Assembly: GCF_010668395.1 (NCBI RefSeq) | Contig: NZ_WUEY01000002.1 | Span: 558,001-622,000 of the forward strand | Source: Martinezella lusitana | GTDB taxonomy: Bacteria; Pseudomonadota; Alphaproteobacteria; Rhizobiales; Rhizobiaceae | Direction: 5' to 3' | DNA: 64,000 nucleotides | Shown: one piece after another, positions 56,098-64,000 of the stretch | Layout: each line of letters starts with the position of its first letter | Numbering within the stretch: the stretch's first letter is position 1 | Position numbers and translations under genes: made by a program | Notes under the pieces: model-generated | What the model was told of the DNA's origin: nothing | Databases searched by the model: none | Seen by the model: only the letters and a program-made list of their open reading frames with translations

Positions 56098-57353
56098 GCG
56101 GATTTCCGCCATTGATCTTCCTTTTGCCACTGCTCCTCGAACAGCCGCGTCAACTGCCGGATGCTGGCGTGATAATCGAAATGCTCACGCACCCGCCGTT
56201 CGGCCGCCTCGCCAAGTCTCAGGCGCAGCGCCGGGTTGCGAATGGTCGATTCCAGTGCGGCGGCGAGCGCCTGCGGATTCTCAGAGGGAACGACGAGGCC
56301 GTTTTCGCCATCATCAAGCAGTTCGGGGACGCCGGAGACATTGGTGGAGACGCAGACGAGACGCTGGCTCGACGCCTCCACCAGCACATTCGGCAGGCCG
56401 TCGCGATCGCCGTCGGCCGCTACCCGGCAGGCAAGCGCGAAAATATCGGCCTGGCGATAGTGGGCAAGCACGTCTTCCTGCGCGAGTGCGCCTTTCCAGG
56501 TGATACGGCCGGCAATGCCAAGCGTGTCGGCAAGGGCCTTCAATTTCGACAGGCCGTCACCGCCGCCGATATGGGTAAAACGCCAGTGCAGATCGCCGGG
56601 CAACAACGCAAGCGCCCTCAGCAGCACATCGTATCCCTTCTTCTCCACGGCACGCCCGACGCTGAGAATGAAGGCGGGATCGGAGGTGTCCGTGCCATCG
56701 CGATTGGAGTGTCCACCGGCGAAGGGGCCGAAGCGATCGAGATCCAGGCCGTGATAGCTTAGATGCACCTTGTCGCCCTCGGCGATCAGATCGCGCATGT
56801 GCTCGAAGCCGGTGCGCGTGCAGGTCACCGCCCAGCGGGCCCGGTCAAGCTTTTCCGAAAGCTCCCAGTCCGGCGAGGTCCAGATATCCTTGGCATGGGC
56901 CGAGCATGTCCAGGGAATGCCGGTCATGATGCTGGCATAGGCCGTCACCGAGGCTGGCGTGTGGATGAAATGGGCATGCAGCCACTCACCGCCATCGGGC
57001 CATTCATGCGCCAGCACCAGGGCCTGCCCGAAACGGCGCACCCGGTTCGGGGTGAGATCCCGTTTCAGGTCGGCCCAGAACTGCTTCACGAGCGGTTTGA
57101 AACCCGGCTTGCCGATGCCGGCAAGGAATGCCCGCAAAACCCTCAGCGGCTCGTCGTGCAAGTATTCCGGCAGGTAGACGACACGCGCCTTGATTTCGTC
57201 ATGGACCGGATGGCGCTTCTTGTCGGTGGGTTTGCGCATCGAAATCAGCGTCAGGTCGAAGCCGGCCTTTTCCAGGCCGAGCAGCTCCTGCGCAATGAAT
57301 GTTTCCGACAGGCGAGGATAGCCTTTCAGGACCACCAGTATTTTCTTCCGCAT
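56094..57353 (-). CDS. GT4-family glycosyltransferase
   Basis: 419 aa GT-B enzyme. LKGYPRLSETFIAQELLGLEKAG at the N-terminus is common in exopolysaccharide GT4 enzymes. The C-terminal half has SVGRAVEKKGYDVLLRAL, then GDRDGLPNVLVEASSQRLVCVSTNVSGVPE, the nucleotide-sugar site. It lies 17 bp after the upstream GT gene. It probably adds one sugar to a lipid- or protein-linked glycan. Confidence 0.88.
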   Translation of the reverse strand: MRKKILVVLKGYPRLSETFIAQELLGLEKAGFDLTLISMRKPTDKKRHPVHDEIKARVVYLPEYLHDEPLRVLRAFLAGIGKPGFKPLVKQFWADLKRDLTPNRVRRFGQALVLAHEWPDGGEWLHAHFIHTPASVTAYASIMTGIPWTCSAHAKDIWTSPDWELSEKLDRARWAVTCTRTGFEHMRDLIAEGDKVHLSYHGLDLDRFGPFAGGHSNRDGTDTSDPAFILSVGRAVEKKGYDVLLRALALLPGDLHWRFTHIGGGDGLSKLKALADTLGIAGRITWKGALAQEDVLAHYRQADIFALACRVAADGDRDGLPNVLVEASSQRLVCVSTNVSGVPELLDDGENGLVVPSENPQALAAALESTIRNPALRLRLGEAAERRVREHFDYHASIRQLTRLFEEQWQKEDQWRKSA

Positions 57354-57370
57354 CGACAGGTTCCGGCGAT

Positions 57371-58585
57371 CTATTCGGCCACGATCGATAGCGGCGGGTA
57401 GCGCTCGCGATCATCGAACCATTCGCCAACCGTACGCGAAATATGCACCAGTCCCTCGAGACGCATGTTGCTGCTGCTCGCCGACGGCGGCGCACGGTGC
57501 GCCAGGCGCTTCAGGGCTGCGGCAAGCTTGCTCGGATCGGCGGACTCTTCCGGCAGCAGCATGTCGACGAGGCCGAGCTCGCTTGCCCGCTGCGCGCGGA
57601 TCAACTGCTCTTCGCGCGGACGCGTGCGCGGAATGATCAGCGCCGGCTTGTCGAAGGACAGGATCTCGCAGTAGGTGTTGTAGCCGCCCATCGCGACGAC
57701 GGCCTTGGCACCGGCGATCAGCTCTTCCATCTTGTTGTCGAACTCGATCACCTGCAGACAGTCGACCTTGCTTGCACGCTCCAGCAACTGGCTGCGCTCC
57801 TTGGCCGGCATATAGGGGCCGAGGACGATCAGCGTCTTCTGCGTCAGGGACTTGTCCTGCTCGAAGGCGCCGACGACATCGCTGACCAGATCGGCGCCAT
57901 CGCCGCCGCCGCCGGTCGTCACCAGAATATAATCCTCGTCGGGCACATGCTCCGACTTCGTTCCCAGAGTGGAAACGCTGCGCTGGAGGAAGCCGACGAA
58001 CTCCATCTTCCGGCGCACGCCCGCCGGTACGTCGAGGCCCACAAGCGGATCATGGAAATCCGGCGGTCCATAGACCCAGACGCGATCGTAGAACTGATCG
58101 ATCTTCTGCAGGACGTTGTTCTTCTTCCACTCCGCTTCCAGCAGGTGCGGCGCGTCCATGACGTCGCGCATGCCCAAAACCAGCGTCGTGCCCCGCGCCT
58201 TGAGATAGGTCAGCGTCTCCTCGACTTCGCCCTTGAGGCCCATCGGCTCCTTGTCGACGATGAAGACATCCGGCTGGAAGGTCTCCGCCGTATGCCGGAT
58301 GATCGACTGCCGCATCTTTAGCGTCTCTTGCAGAGCAACGTGGCTTGCCATCGACGTATACTCGCCGTCGCGCAGCTTGATGACGCTCGGCACCTTGACG
58401 AAATCGACGCGCGATCGATAGTCGAAAGCACCGGCAATCGTTGCGCCGGAGATGATCAGCACGTTCAGCCCGCGGTAATCTTCTACCAGCGCATGCGCGA
58501 TGGTACGGCATCGCCTGAGATGGCCGAGACCGAACGTATCGTGGCTGTACATGAGGATTCGAGCATCTTCTAAGCGCCGCTTCAT
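57371..58585 (-). CDS. MurG/GT28-like glycosyltransferase
   Basis: 404 aa GT-B fold. ILMYSHDTFGLGHLRRCRTIA parallels the sibling at 54952-56097, and VAMGGYNTYCEILSFDKPALIIPRTRPREEQ is the UDP-sugar site. ATG 58585 follows GAGG by about nine bases. First of three glycosyltransferase genes. Two similar GT28-like enzymes flanking a GT4 suggest stepwise assembly of a short oligosaccharide. Confidence 0.83.
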   Translation of the reverse strand: MKRRLEDARILMYSHDTFGLGHLRRCRTIAHALVEDYRGLNVLIISGATIAGAFDYRSRVDFVKVPSVIKLRDGEYTSMASHVALQETLKMRQSIIRHTAETFQPDVFIVDKEPMGLKGEVEETLTYLKARGTTLVLGMRDVMDAPHLLEAEWKKNNVLQKIDQFYDRVWVYGPPDFHDPLVGLDVPAGVRRKMEFVGFLQRSVSTLGTKSEHVPDEDYILVTTGGGGDGADLVSDVVGAFEQDKSLTQKTLIVLGPYMPAKERSQLLERASKVDCLQVIEFDNKMEELIAGAKAVVAMGGYNTYCEILSFDKPALIIPRTRPREEQLIRAQRASELGLVDMLLPEESADPSKLAAALKRLAHRAPPSASSSNMRLEGLVHISRTVGEWFDDRERYPPLSIVAE

Positions 58586-58687
58586 GGGCAAAACCTCTGG
58601 GGGATGAAAGTCATGTACGTGGTTTGTCGGCACACGACATCCACGTCCGCTTCTCGAATTGCAATCCTGTCTTCGCCATTCACCCTG

Positions 58688-59863
58688 CTATTTGTAGGGA
58701 TCGGCAGCATCGCGCAAGCCGTCTCCTAAAAAGTTGAACGCCAGAATAACCAAAATCACCGGCACCATAGGGAAAAGGAGCCATGGATAAAAGGCGATGA
58801 CGCTGACGCTCCTCGCCTCGGTTAACAAAATTCCCCAGCTCGTGATCGGCGGACGAAGGCCCAATCCGAGAAAACTCAGCGCAGTTTCGCCAAGAATCAT
58901 GCTGGGGACCGAAATCGTCGCCGTGGCGATCAGATGCGACATGAAGCCGGGAACAAGGTGGCGTCCGATGATACGCGGCGTGCTTGCCCCCATCAACTGA
59001 GCGGCGAGTACATAGTCTTCCTCGCGCAAGGATAGCAGCTTCGAGCGTACCGCGCGCGCAAGACCGGTCCAGTCCAGAATGCCCAGAATGATGGTAATGC
59101 CGAAATAGACGATGATCGGGCTCCAGCTCACGGGCATGATCGCCGCCAGCGCCATCCACAAAGGCAGGCTCGGCAGCGACTGCAGCACCTCGATCACCCG
59201 CTGCACGAGAAGATCGAAAAGGCCGCCGTGATAACCGGCAAGACCGCCGATGACGATGCCGAGCACGAAGCTGATGGCTATGCCGATCAACCCGATGGTG
59301 AGCGAAATGCGCGCGCCGTAGATGATGCGCGAAAGCACATCCCGGCCCAGGCGATCGGTTCCCAGCAGATACATCTGGCCGCCGACAGCCGGGCACACCA
59401 GATGAAGGTTCGAATCCACCACTCCCCAGAAGCGATAGGCGTCACCGCGGCAGAAGAAGCGGATCGGCTGCACGTCGGAGGGATTATCGGCGTAGATCCG
59501 CCGCAGCGTATCGATGTCGAGGGTCATCTTGCGGCCGTAGACGAACGGACCGACGAAATCGCCCTTGTCGAAGAAATGGATCCCCTGCGGCGGCGAATGG
59601 ATATAGTCCACGTTGCGGGTATGCAGCCCGTAGGGCGCCAGGAATTCCGCAATCAGGATCGTCCCGTAACACAGAAGCAGAAAGATGCCGGACGCCAGCG
59701 CAAGTCTATGCTTCTTGAACTTCCACCACATCAGCTTCTTTTGCGAAGCCATGTAGTAGCGTTGCTGACCGGCAGACATCGCCTCGAACTGGTCCGGATC
59801 GAAATCCGCATTCGAGACATAGTGCTCCAGGGGCGCGCCGGGGCGTGGCAGGGGTGAGTTCAC
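58688..59863 (-). CDS. ABC permease, DppC/OppC type with long periplasmic insert
   Basis: 391 aa. LLGTDRLGRDVLSRIIYGARISL and the EAA region LREEDYVLAAQLMGAS are the OppC/DppC motifs. A ~100-residue extracytoplasmic loop between the first two spans (with HSPPQGIHFFD and IRFFCRGDAYRFWG) is larger than in standard DppC. It is seen in permeases of family-5 systems for oligosaccharides or large peptides. It overlaps the upstream permease gene by 4 bp. Confidence 0.9.
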   Translation of the reverse strand: MNSPLPRPGAPLEHYVSNADFDPDQFEAMSAGQQRYYMASQKKLMWWKFKKHRLALASGIFLLLCYGTILIAEFLAPYGLHTRNVDYIHSPPQGIHFFDKGDFVGPFVYGRKMTLDIDTLRRIYADNPSDVQPIRFFCRGDAYRFWGVVDSNLHLVCPAVGGQMYLLGTDRLGRDVLSRIIYGARISLTIGLIGIAISFVLGIVIGGLAGYHGGLFDLLVQRVIEVLQSLPSLPLWMALAAIMPVSWSPIIVYFGITIILGILDWTGLARAVRSKLLSLREEDYVLAAQLMGASTPRIIGRHLVPGFMSHLIATATISVPSMILGETALSFLGLGLRPPITSWGILLTEARSVSVIAFYPWLLFPMVPVILVILAFNFLGDGLRDAADPYK

Positions 59864-60858
59864 TTCGTGCTCCTGCCTTGCAAGCGGATGCGGGGATCAA
59901 GGAAGCCGAGGGCGATATCCGAAATCAGCACGCCGATGACGTTGAGAAAGGCCAGGAACATCAGGAACGAGCCGGCAAGGTACATGTCCTGGCTCTGCAG
60001 GGCCCTGATCAGCATCGGCCCGGTCGTCTCCAGCGACAGCACGATGGCCGTGATTTCGGCACCGGAGATGATCGACGGCAGGATCGAGCCGATATCGGCG
60101 ACAAAGAAGTTCAATGCCATCCGCAGCGGATATTTCACCAGGGCCTTCAGAGGGTGCAGTCCCTTGGCGCGAGCCGTGACGACATATTGCTTTTGCATTT
60201 CGTCGAGCAGGTTGGCGCGAAGGCGGCGGATCATGCCCGCAGTGCCGGCTGTGCCGACGATGATGACCGGGATCCACAGATGCGACAGGATCGATTGTGC
60301 CTTTTCCCAGCTCATCGGCTGCGACAGATATTTCTGGTCCATCAGATGGCCGATCGATACCCCGAACCAGACATTGGCGAAGTACATCAGGATCAGCGCC
60401 AGCATGAAGTTCGGAATGGCGATGCCGAGCAGTCCGAGGAAGGTCAGGCCGTAGTCGCCCCAGCTATATTGATGGGTGGCAGAATAGATGCCGATCGGAA
60501 ACGCGATCAACCACGTCACGAGGATCGTCGTCATCGATACGAGGATGGTCAGCCACAGGCGGTCGCCGACGACATCCGAGACCGGCAGCTGATACTCGAA
60601 GGAATAGCCGAAATCACCATGCAGCATGCCGGCGACCCAGCGGACATACTGGATCGGCAAGGGTCGGTCCAGCCCGTATTCGTGGCGAAGATTCTCGATT
60701 TCCTGAAGGTTCGCGGTCTCGCCCTGAGCCCGCAGTTCGGCGATCTGGCTTTCGAAAAAGTCGCCGGGCGGAAGCTGGATGATGGTGAAGACCAGCATCG
60801 AAATGACGATCAAGGTCGGGATCATCACGGCGATGCGCCAGAGGATGTATCTAAGCAT
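59860..60858 (-). CDS. ABC permease, DppB/OppB type
   Basis: 332 aa, six spans. N-terminal [20 protein letters not shown] and MIRRLRANLLDEMQKQYV with TARAKGL are family hallmarks. ATG 60858 has GGGGG about nine bases upstream; the ATG at 60867 touches that site and is less likely. It overlaps the binding-protein gene by 8 bp. Confidence 0.9.
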   Translation of the reverse strand: MLRYILWRIAVMIPTLIVISMLVFTIIQLPPGDFFESQIAELRAQGETANLQEIENLRHEYGLDRPLPIQYVRWVAGMLHGDFGYSFEYQLPVSDVVGDRLWLTILVSMTTILVTWLIAFPIGIYSATHQYSWGDYGLTFLGLLGIAIPNFMLALILMYFANVWFGVSIGHLMDQKYLSQPMSWEKAQSILSHLWIPVIIVGTAGTAGMIRRLRANLLDEMQKQYVVTARAKGLHPLKALVKYPLRMALNFFVADIGSILPSIISGAEITAIVLSLETTGPMLIRALQSQDMYLAGSFLMFLAFLNVIGVLISDIALGFLDPRIRLQGRSTK

Positions 60859-62767
60859 TCTGCCCATCCCCCTTCATCCAGAAGGTATCCGGCATATAGA
60901 CACCGAGATAGCAGGTCGGATCGAAGCCGTAGAGCGCCTTTTCCGGCACGTTCTGCATGCGCGCCGAATGAACGATCGGCTGCAGGGTCGCGTTGACGAG
61001 GCCGATGGAGAAGACTTGGTCGGTATAGATGGCCAGCATCTTGTGCCAGATATCCGCCCGTTCGAAGGAAGACGCCGCCGTTTCCCATTCGCGCAGCAGC
61101 TTGACGAGTTCGGCCGCCTCGGAGACTTCCGGCGCCACGCCCTGCGTCTCGCGCGAGAGATAGTACATTCCCCATAGCGGCCATTGCATCTGGTCGTCCA
61201 TGGTGGGGGCCAATTCGCCCGGGTTCATGTCGGCGGTCGGCACTCCGTTGTCGAGGCCATACCACAACGACATCAGGATACGGCCGCCCATGGCGCGGCT
61301 ACGGAAGACATCGCGTTGCGATACTCTGGTGAAAAGTGCGATGCCGACCTTGCGCCAATGGTCCGTGATCAATTCCAGAACGTCGGAATCCAGCGTGCTT
61401 TCGCCAGGCGTCTCAACGGTGATCTCCATTCGCCGCCCGTCCGGCAGAATGCGGATGCCATCTTCGTCGCGTTTCGCGAGACCGGCGGCATCGAGCAGGG
61501 CATTGGCTTGATCCGGGTCGTGCGCGATCCACGCCGAAGCATATTCCGGCTTGTAGAGCGGACTGTCCGGCAAGACCGTATCGGCGCTCTCCGCTCCGAG
61601 GCCGTAGAAGACGGCCATATTGATTTCATGGCGGTCGATCGCCAGCGACAGGGCCCGCCGCACCCTGACGTCGCGCATGACGTCCCGCCAGACGGGATCG
61701 GCGCTGTTCAAGTTCGGAAACAGGGCGATGCGCGAGCCGCGCGCCATTTTCCAGAGGTTGACCTTGACCGGGTAGCGCTTCTCCGCATCCTTCAGGAAGG
61801 TATAGTCGTTGAAGTCTATGCCGGTGGCCTGCAGATCGCTTTCCCCCGCACCGGTCTTGGCGGCAATGATCGAAGACGAGCTGATATTCAGGATCATGCG
61901 GTCGATATAGGGCAACTGCCGCCCATTTTCGTCGACGCGGTGGAAATAGGGATTACGCTCGAAAACGAACTGCTCCGCAGGCGGCGCCGTCGTGTTCCGC
62001 CAGGGATCGAGTACCGGCAGATTGGGATTTTCCGGCCGATAGGCCCGACCCATCTTGATGTGCAGATCCTGCCATTTCTTCACCCGGTTTTCCTGCATCA
62101 GCGAGGAAAGGCGGATGCTGTCCTGATATTTCTTATGGAACTGCTTCAGATAATGCGCGGGGCCAGCGATGACGAGCGGCTGCGGCGCGGCAAGGCTCGG
62201 CAGGAAATCCGGATTGGGATCGTCCCAGGAGTAACGCACCGTCAGTTCATCCAGCTGCTCGAAGCGCGGCAGGCTGCCATGCGGGCGCAGCTCCAGCGCA
62301 CCCCCGCCGGGCGTCAGCTGCTTGTTGAGGATGACGTCTTCCCACCAATAGCGGAAATCATCGGCCGTAAACGGGTGTCCGTCCGACCATCTGTGCCCAT
62401 CGCGCAGCTTGAAGGTGAAGACCATGTCGTTCACTGCCGAGCAGGACTCCAGAATATCCGCCTGCAGCGTCAGCATGCGATCATAGCCGACCAAACGGGC
62501 ATAGCCGTAGATCGTCATGAAGCGGATATCATTCTGGCTGCCGATGATCGTGCGTACCGATCCCCCATACCGGCCGGGCGTGCGGCCCATGGCGGCGACG
62601 TTGACGATGCGCGGGAATTTCGGCAGGCGCTTGGCAAGATGCGGCATCTGGCCCGCCCTCAGCCACTCGGCAAAATATTCCGGCTCGTTGTCGACATCAG
62701 CCGCCAGAACAGGCTGAGGCAGAACGGTGGAGGCCAACAGGCCGAGGAAAGTGCGCCGATCGATCAT
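60851..62767 (-). CDS. ABC substrate-binding protein, family 5
   Basis: 638 aa extracytoplasmic binding protein. The N-terminus [13 protein letters not shown] is a twin-arginine signal. [20 protein letters not shown] and [22 protein letters not shown] are family-5 (DppA/OppA) motifs. It is longer than most DppA proteins. Ligand: a peptide or an oligosaccharide. It overlaps the ATPase gene by ATGA, an order (ATPase before binding protein) less usual than the reverse. Confidence 0.9.
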   Translation of the reverse strand: MIDRRTFLGLLASTVLPQPVLAADVDNEPEYFAEWLRAGQMPHLAKRLPKFPRIVNVAAMGRTPGRYGGSVRTIIGSQNDIRFMTIYGYARLVGYDRMLTLQADILESCSAVNDMVFTFKLRDGHRWSDGHPFTADDFRYWWEDVILNKQLTPGGGALELRPHGSLPRFEQLDELTVRYSWDDPNPDFLPSLAAPQPLVIAGPAHYLKQFHKKYQDSIRLSSLMQENRVKKWQDLHIKMGRAYRPENPNLPVLDPWRNTTAPPAEQFVFERNPYFHRVDENGRQLPYIDRMILNISSSSIIAAKTGAGESDLQATGIDFNDYTFLKDAEKRYPVKVNLWKMARGSRIALFPNLNSADPVWRDVMRDVRVRRALSLAIDRHEINMAVFYGLGAESADTVLPDSPLYKPEYASAWIAHDPDQANALLDAAGLAKRDEDGIRILPDGRRMEITVETPGESTLDSDVLELITDHWRKVGIALFTRVSQRDVFRSRAMGGRILMSLWYGLDNGVPTADMNPGELAPTMDDQMQWPLWGMYYLSRETQGVAPEVSEAAELVKLLREWETAASSFERADIWHKMLAIYTDQVFSIGLVNATLQPIVHSARMQNVPEKALYGFDPTCYLGVYMPDTFWMKGDGQNA

Positions 62768-64000
62768 TTCCGCAGCTCCTGGGCATCGACGCCCCGGCGG
62801 GCGCGAACGAAGTGTCCGCCGCCCAGATCGGCGTAGGCAAGCTCTCCCTCGCCGCCCTCGGCAAATTGCGGCCCCCATTTTTGCTTGGCCGCGGGCCCTT
62901 CGCTGTTCAACACGGAGAAATCGAGCTGCCGGTCGAGATCGGGGAACGGGACGGCGGCCAGAAGCGACCGCGTATAGGGATGGACGGGCTCCCGCAGGAT
63001 GACTTCCCGCGGCGCGATCTCGACGATGCGCCCGCGCGCCATGACGGCAATCCGGTCGGCCATGTAATCGACCACGGCAAGATTATGCGAAATGAACAGA
63101 TAGGTCAGGCCGAGTTCCTTCTGCAGATCCTTGAGCAGATTGAGGATCTGCGCCTGCACGGACACATCGAGGGCCGAGACCGGTTCATCGAGAATGAGAA
63201 GTTTCGGCCCCAGCGCCAATGCACGCGCAATGCCGATGCGCTGGCGCTGGCCGCCGGAGAAGCTGTGCGGGTAGCGGCTCAGATAGTGCTTGTCGAGGCC
63301 GATCGCCTGCATCAGCGCCTTGACTTTTTCCTTGCGCTCGGCGCTGTCGCCGTGCCCATGGATCTCCAGCGGCTCGCTCAGAATGTTGCGGATCGTCATG
63401 CGTGGCGAAAGCGACGAGACCGGATCCTGGAAGACCATCTGTATCTTCGTGCGCAGATCCATCAGTTCATCGCCCTTGACGGCGAGGACGTCGATCTTGC
63501 CGCTGCCGTCATCGAAGCTGACGGAACCGCTGTCGGCCGTGATGGCCCGCATGAGGATCTTGCTCACCGTCGTCTTGCCGCAGCCGCTTTCGCCGACCAG
63601 GCCGAGACACTCGCCGCGGCGGATATCGAAACTGACATCGTCGACCGCGCGGAACTTTCCGCCACCCCGCGTTCCGAACAGGCCGCCGGCCTTCGAGGTG
63701 TAGGTCTTGGTCAGATTGCGCACGCTCAGCATGACATCGGGCGCTGAAGCCGTAGCGCTCGAACCGTTGCCGATCAGCTTCTTCTTGCCGGAGAAGGTGC
63801 CGAGATTGACGGGGACATCCCGCAGGGACTTCAATCGCTCGCCGGGCTTCATGTCGAAATGCGGCACCGCCGACATCAGAGCCTTGAGATAGCGGTGTTG
63901 CGGCTGACGGAAGATGGTTTCGACCGGCCCCGCCTCCATGATCTCGCCGTGATAGATGACGACGACCTCGTCTGCCATGTTGGCGACGACGCCGAGGTCA
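62764..64000 (-). CDS. Fused Dpp/Opp-type ABC ATPase (5' end outside window)
   Basis: The frame is open to the right edge and begins with the end of a first ATPase domain ([21 protein letters not shown]). A complete second domain follows: [26 protein letters not shown] and ISHNLAVV, with the oligopeptide C-terminal extension [12 protein letters not shown]. It is therefore a DppD-DppF type fusion energising the family-5 importer. The start codon and first domain lie beyond the window. Confidence 0.9.
   Translation of the reverse strand, partial: DLGVVANMADEVVVIYHGEIMEAGPVETIFRQPQHRYLKALMSAVPHFDMKPGERLKSLRDVPVNLGTFSGKKKLIGNGSSATASAPDVMLSVRNLTKTYTSKAGGLFGTRGGGKFRAVDDVSFDIRRGECLGLVGESGCGKTTVSKILMRAITADSGSVSFDDGSGKIDVLAVKGDELMDLRTKIQMVFQDPVSSLSPRMTIRNILSEPLEIHGHGDSAERKEKVKALMQAIGLDKHYLSRYPHSFSGGQRQRIGIARALALGPKLLILDEPVSALDVSVQAQILNLLKDLQKELGLTYLFISHNLAVVDYMADRIAVMARGRIVEIAPREVILREPVHPYTRSLLAAVPFPDLDRQLDFSVLNSEGPAAKQKWGPQFAEGGEGELAYADLGGGHFVRARRGVDAQELRK

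Overview
The window reads as accessory, catabolism-rich DNA from an alphaproteobacterium of the Rhizobiales, most likely Rhizobium or Agrobacterium, from a chromid, megaplasmid or variable chromosomal region. This rests on high GC, dense ABC importers each with its own regulator (one ROK, two FCD-type GntR, two LysR), and family-level resemblance to rhizobial proteins. I see no rRNA, tRNA, CRISPR array or intact insertion sequence. The only mobile trace is a decayed ISL3-type transposase tail at 51223-51471.

Left part. 1-4.7 kb is the 3' end of a very large autotransporter adhesin with about eleven 270-bp repeats encoding putative Ig-like domains. 4.9-13.1 kb is a sugar module, probably for an amino sugar: a leftward operon (binding protein, two permeases, MalK-type ATPase, SDR), a divergent BadF-type sugar kinase with an SIS isomerase/deaminase, and a ROK repressor. 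13.2-25.1 kb looks like an amine or amino-acid related catabolic locus. It holds a small-molecule kinase coupled to a class III aminotransferase or phospho-lyase, an MmgE/PrpD protein, an ornithine cyclodeaminase homologue, an unusual glutaredoxin-DinB fusion, an FbpABC-type importer, a split chromate-transporter pair and a GntR regulator.

Middle part. 25-36.8 kb has a FAD protein, a serine acetyltransferase, an OsmC protein, a LysR regulator, an EhuBCDA-like importer behind a flavin-dependent monooxygenase, and a PcaD-like hydrolase with its own divergent LysR. Sulfur, thiol or N-containing nutrient scavenging would fit, but that is inference. 37-40.6 kb carries a Mg2+ P-type ATPase and a zinc alcohol dehydrogenase. 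42-51.2 kb is a seven-gene leftward operon for galactose/galactonate-type sugar oxidation (RbsBAC-type importer, epimerase, GMC oxidoreductase, DgoD, SDR). A divergent GntR gene shares with it an intergenic region that has two matching dyads.

The most novel content is at 40.8-42 kb and 51.4-58.6 kb. A 904-residue ABC-exporter-like protein has a nucleotide-binding domain in which Walker A, Q-loop, signature, Walker B and H-loop residues are all replaced, and the domain is expanded by over 300 residues. It sits between three glycosyltransferase genes (two MurG/GT28-like, one GT4) and a stand-alone cyclic-nucleotide-binding protein. About 10 kb away is a paralogue of its membrane domain with no ATPase domain, translationally coupled to a 40-residue membrane peptide gene. 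I propose these as parts of an undescribed envelope-glycan or regulatory membrane system. A family-5 binding-protein importer lies directly upstream of the glycosyltransferases and runs off the right edge.
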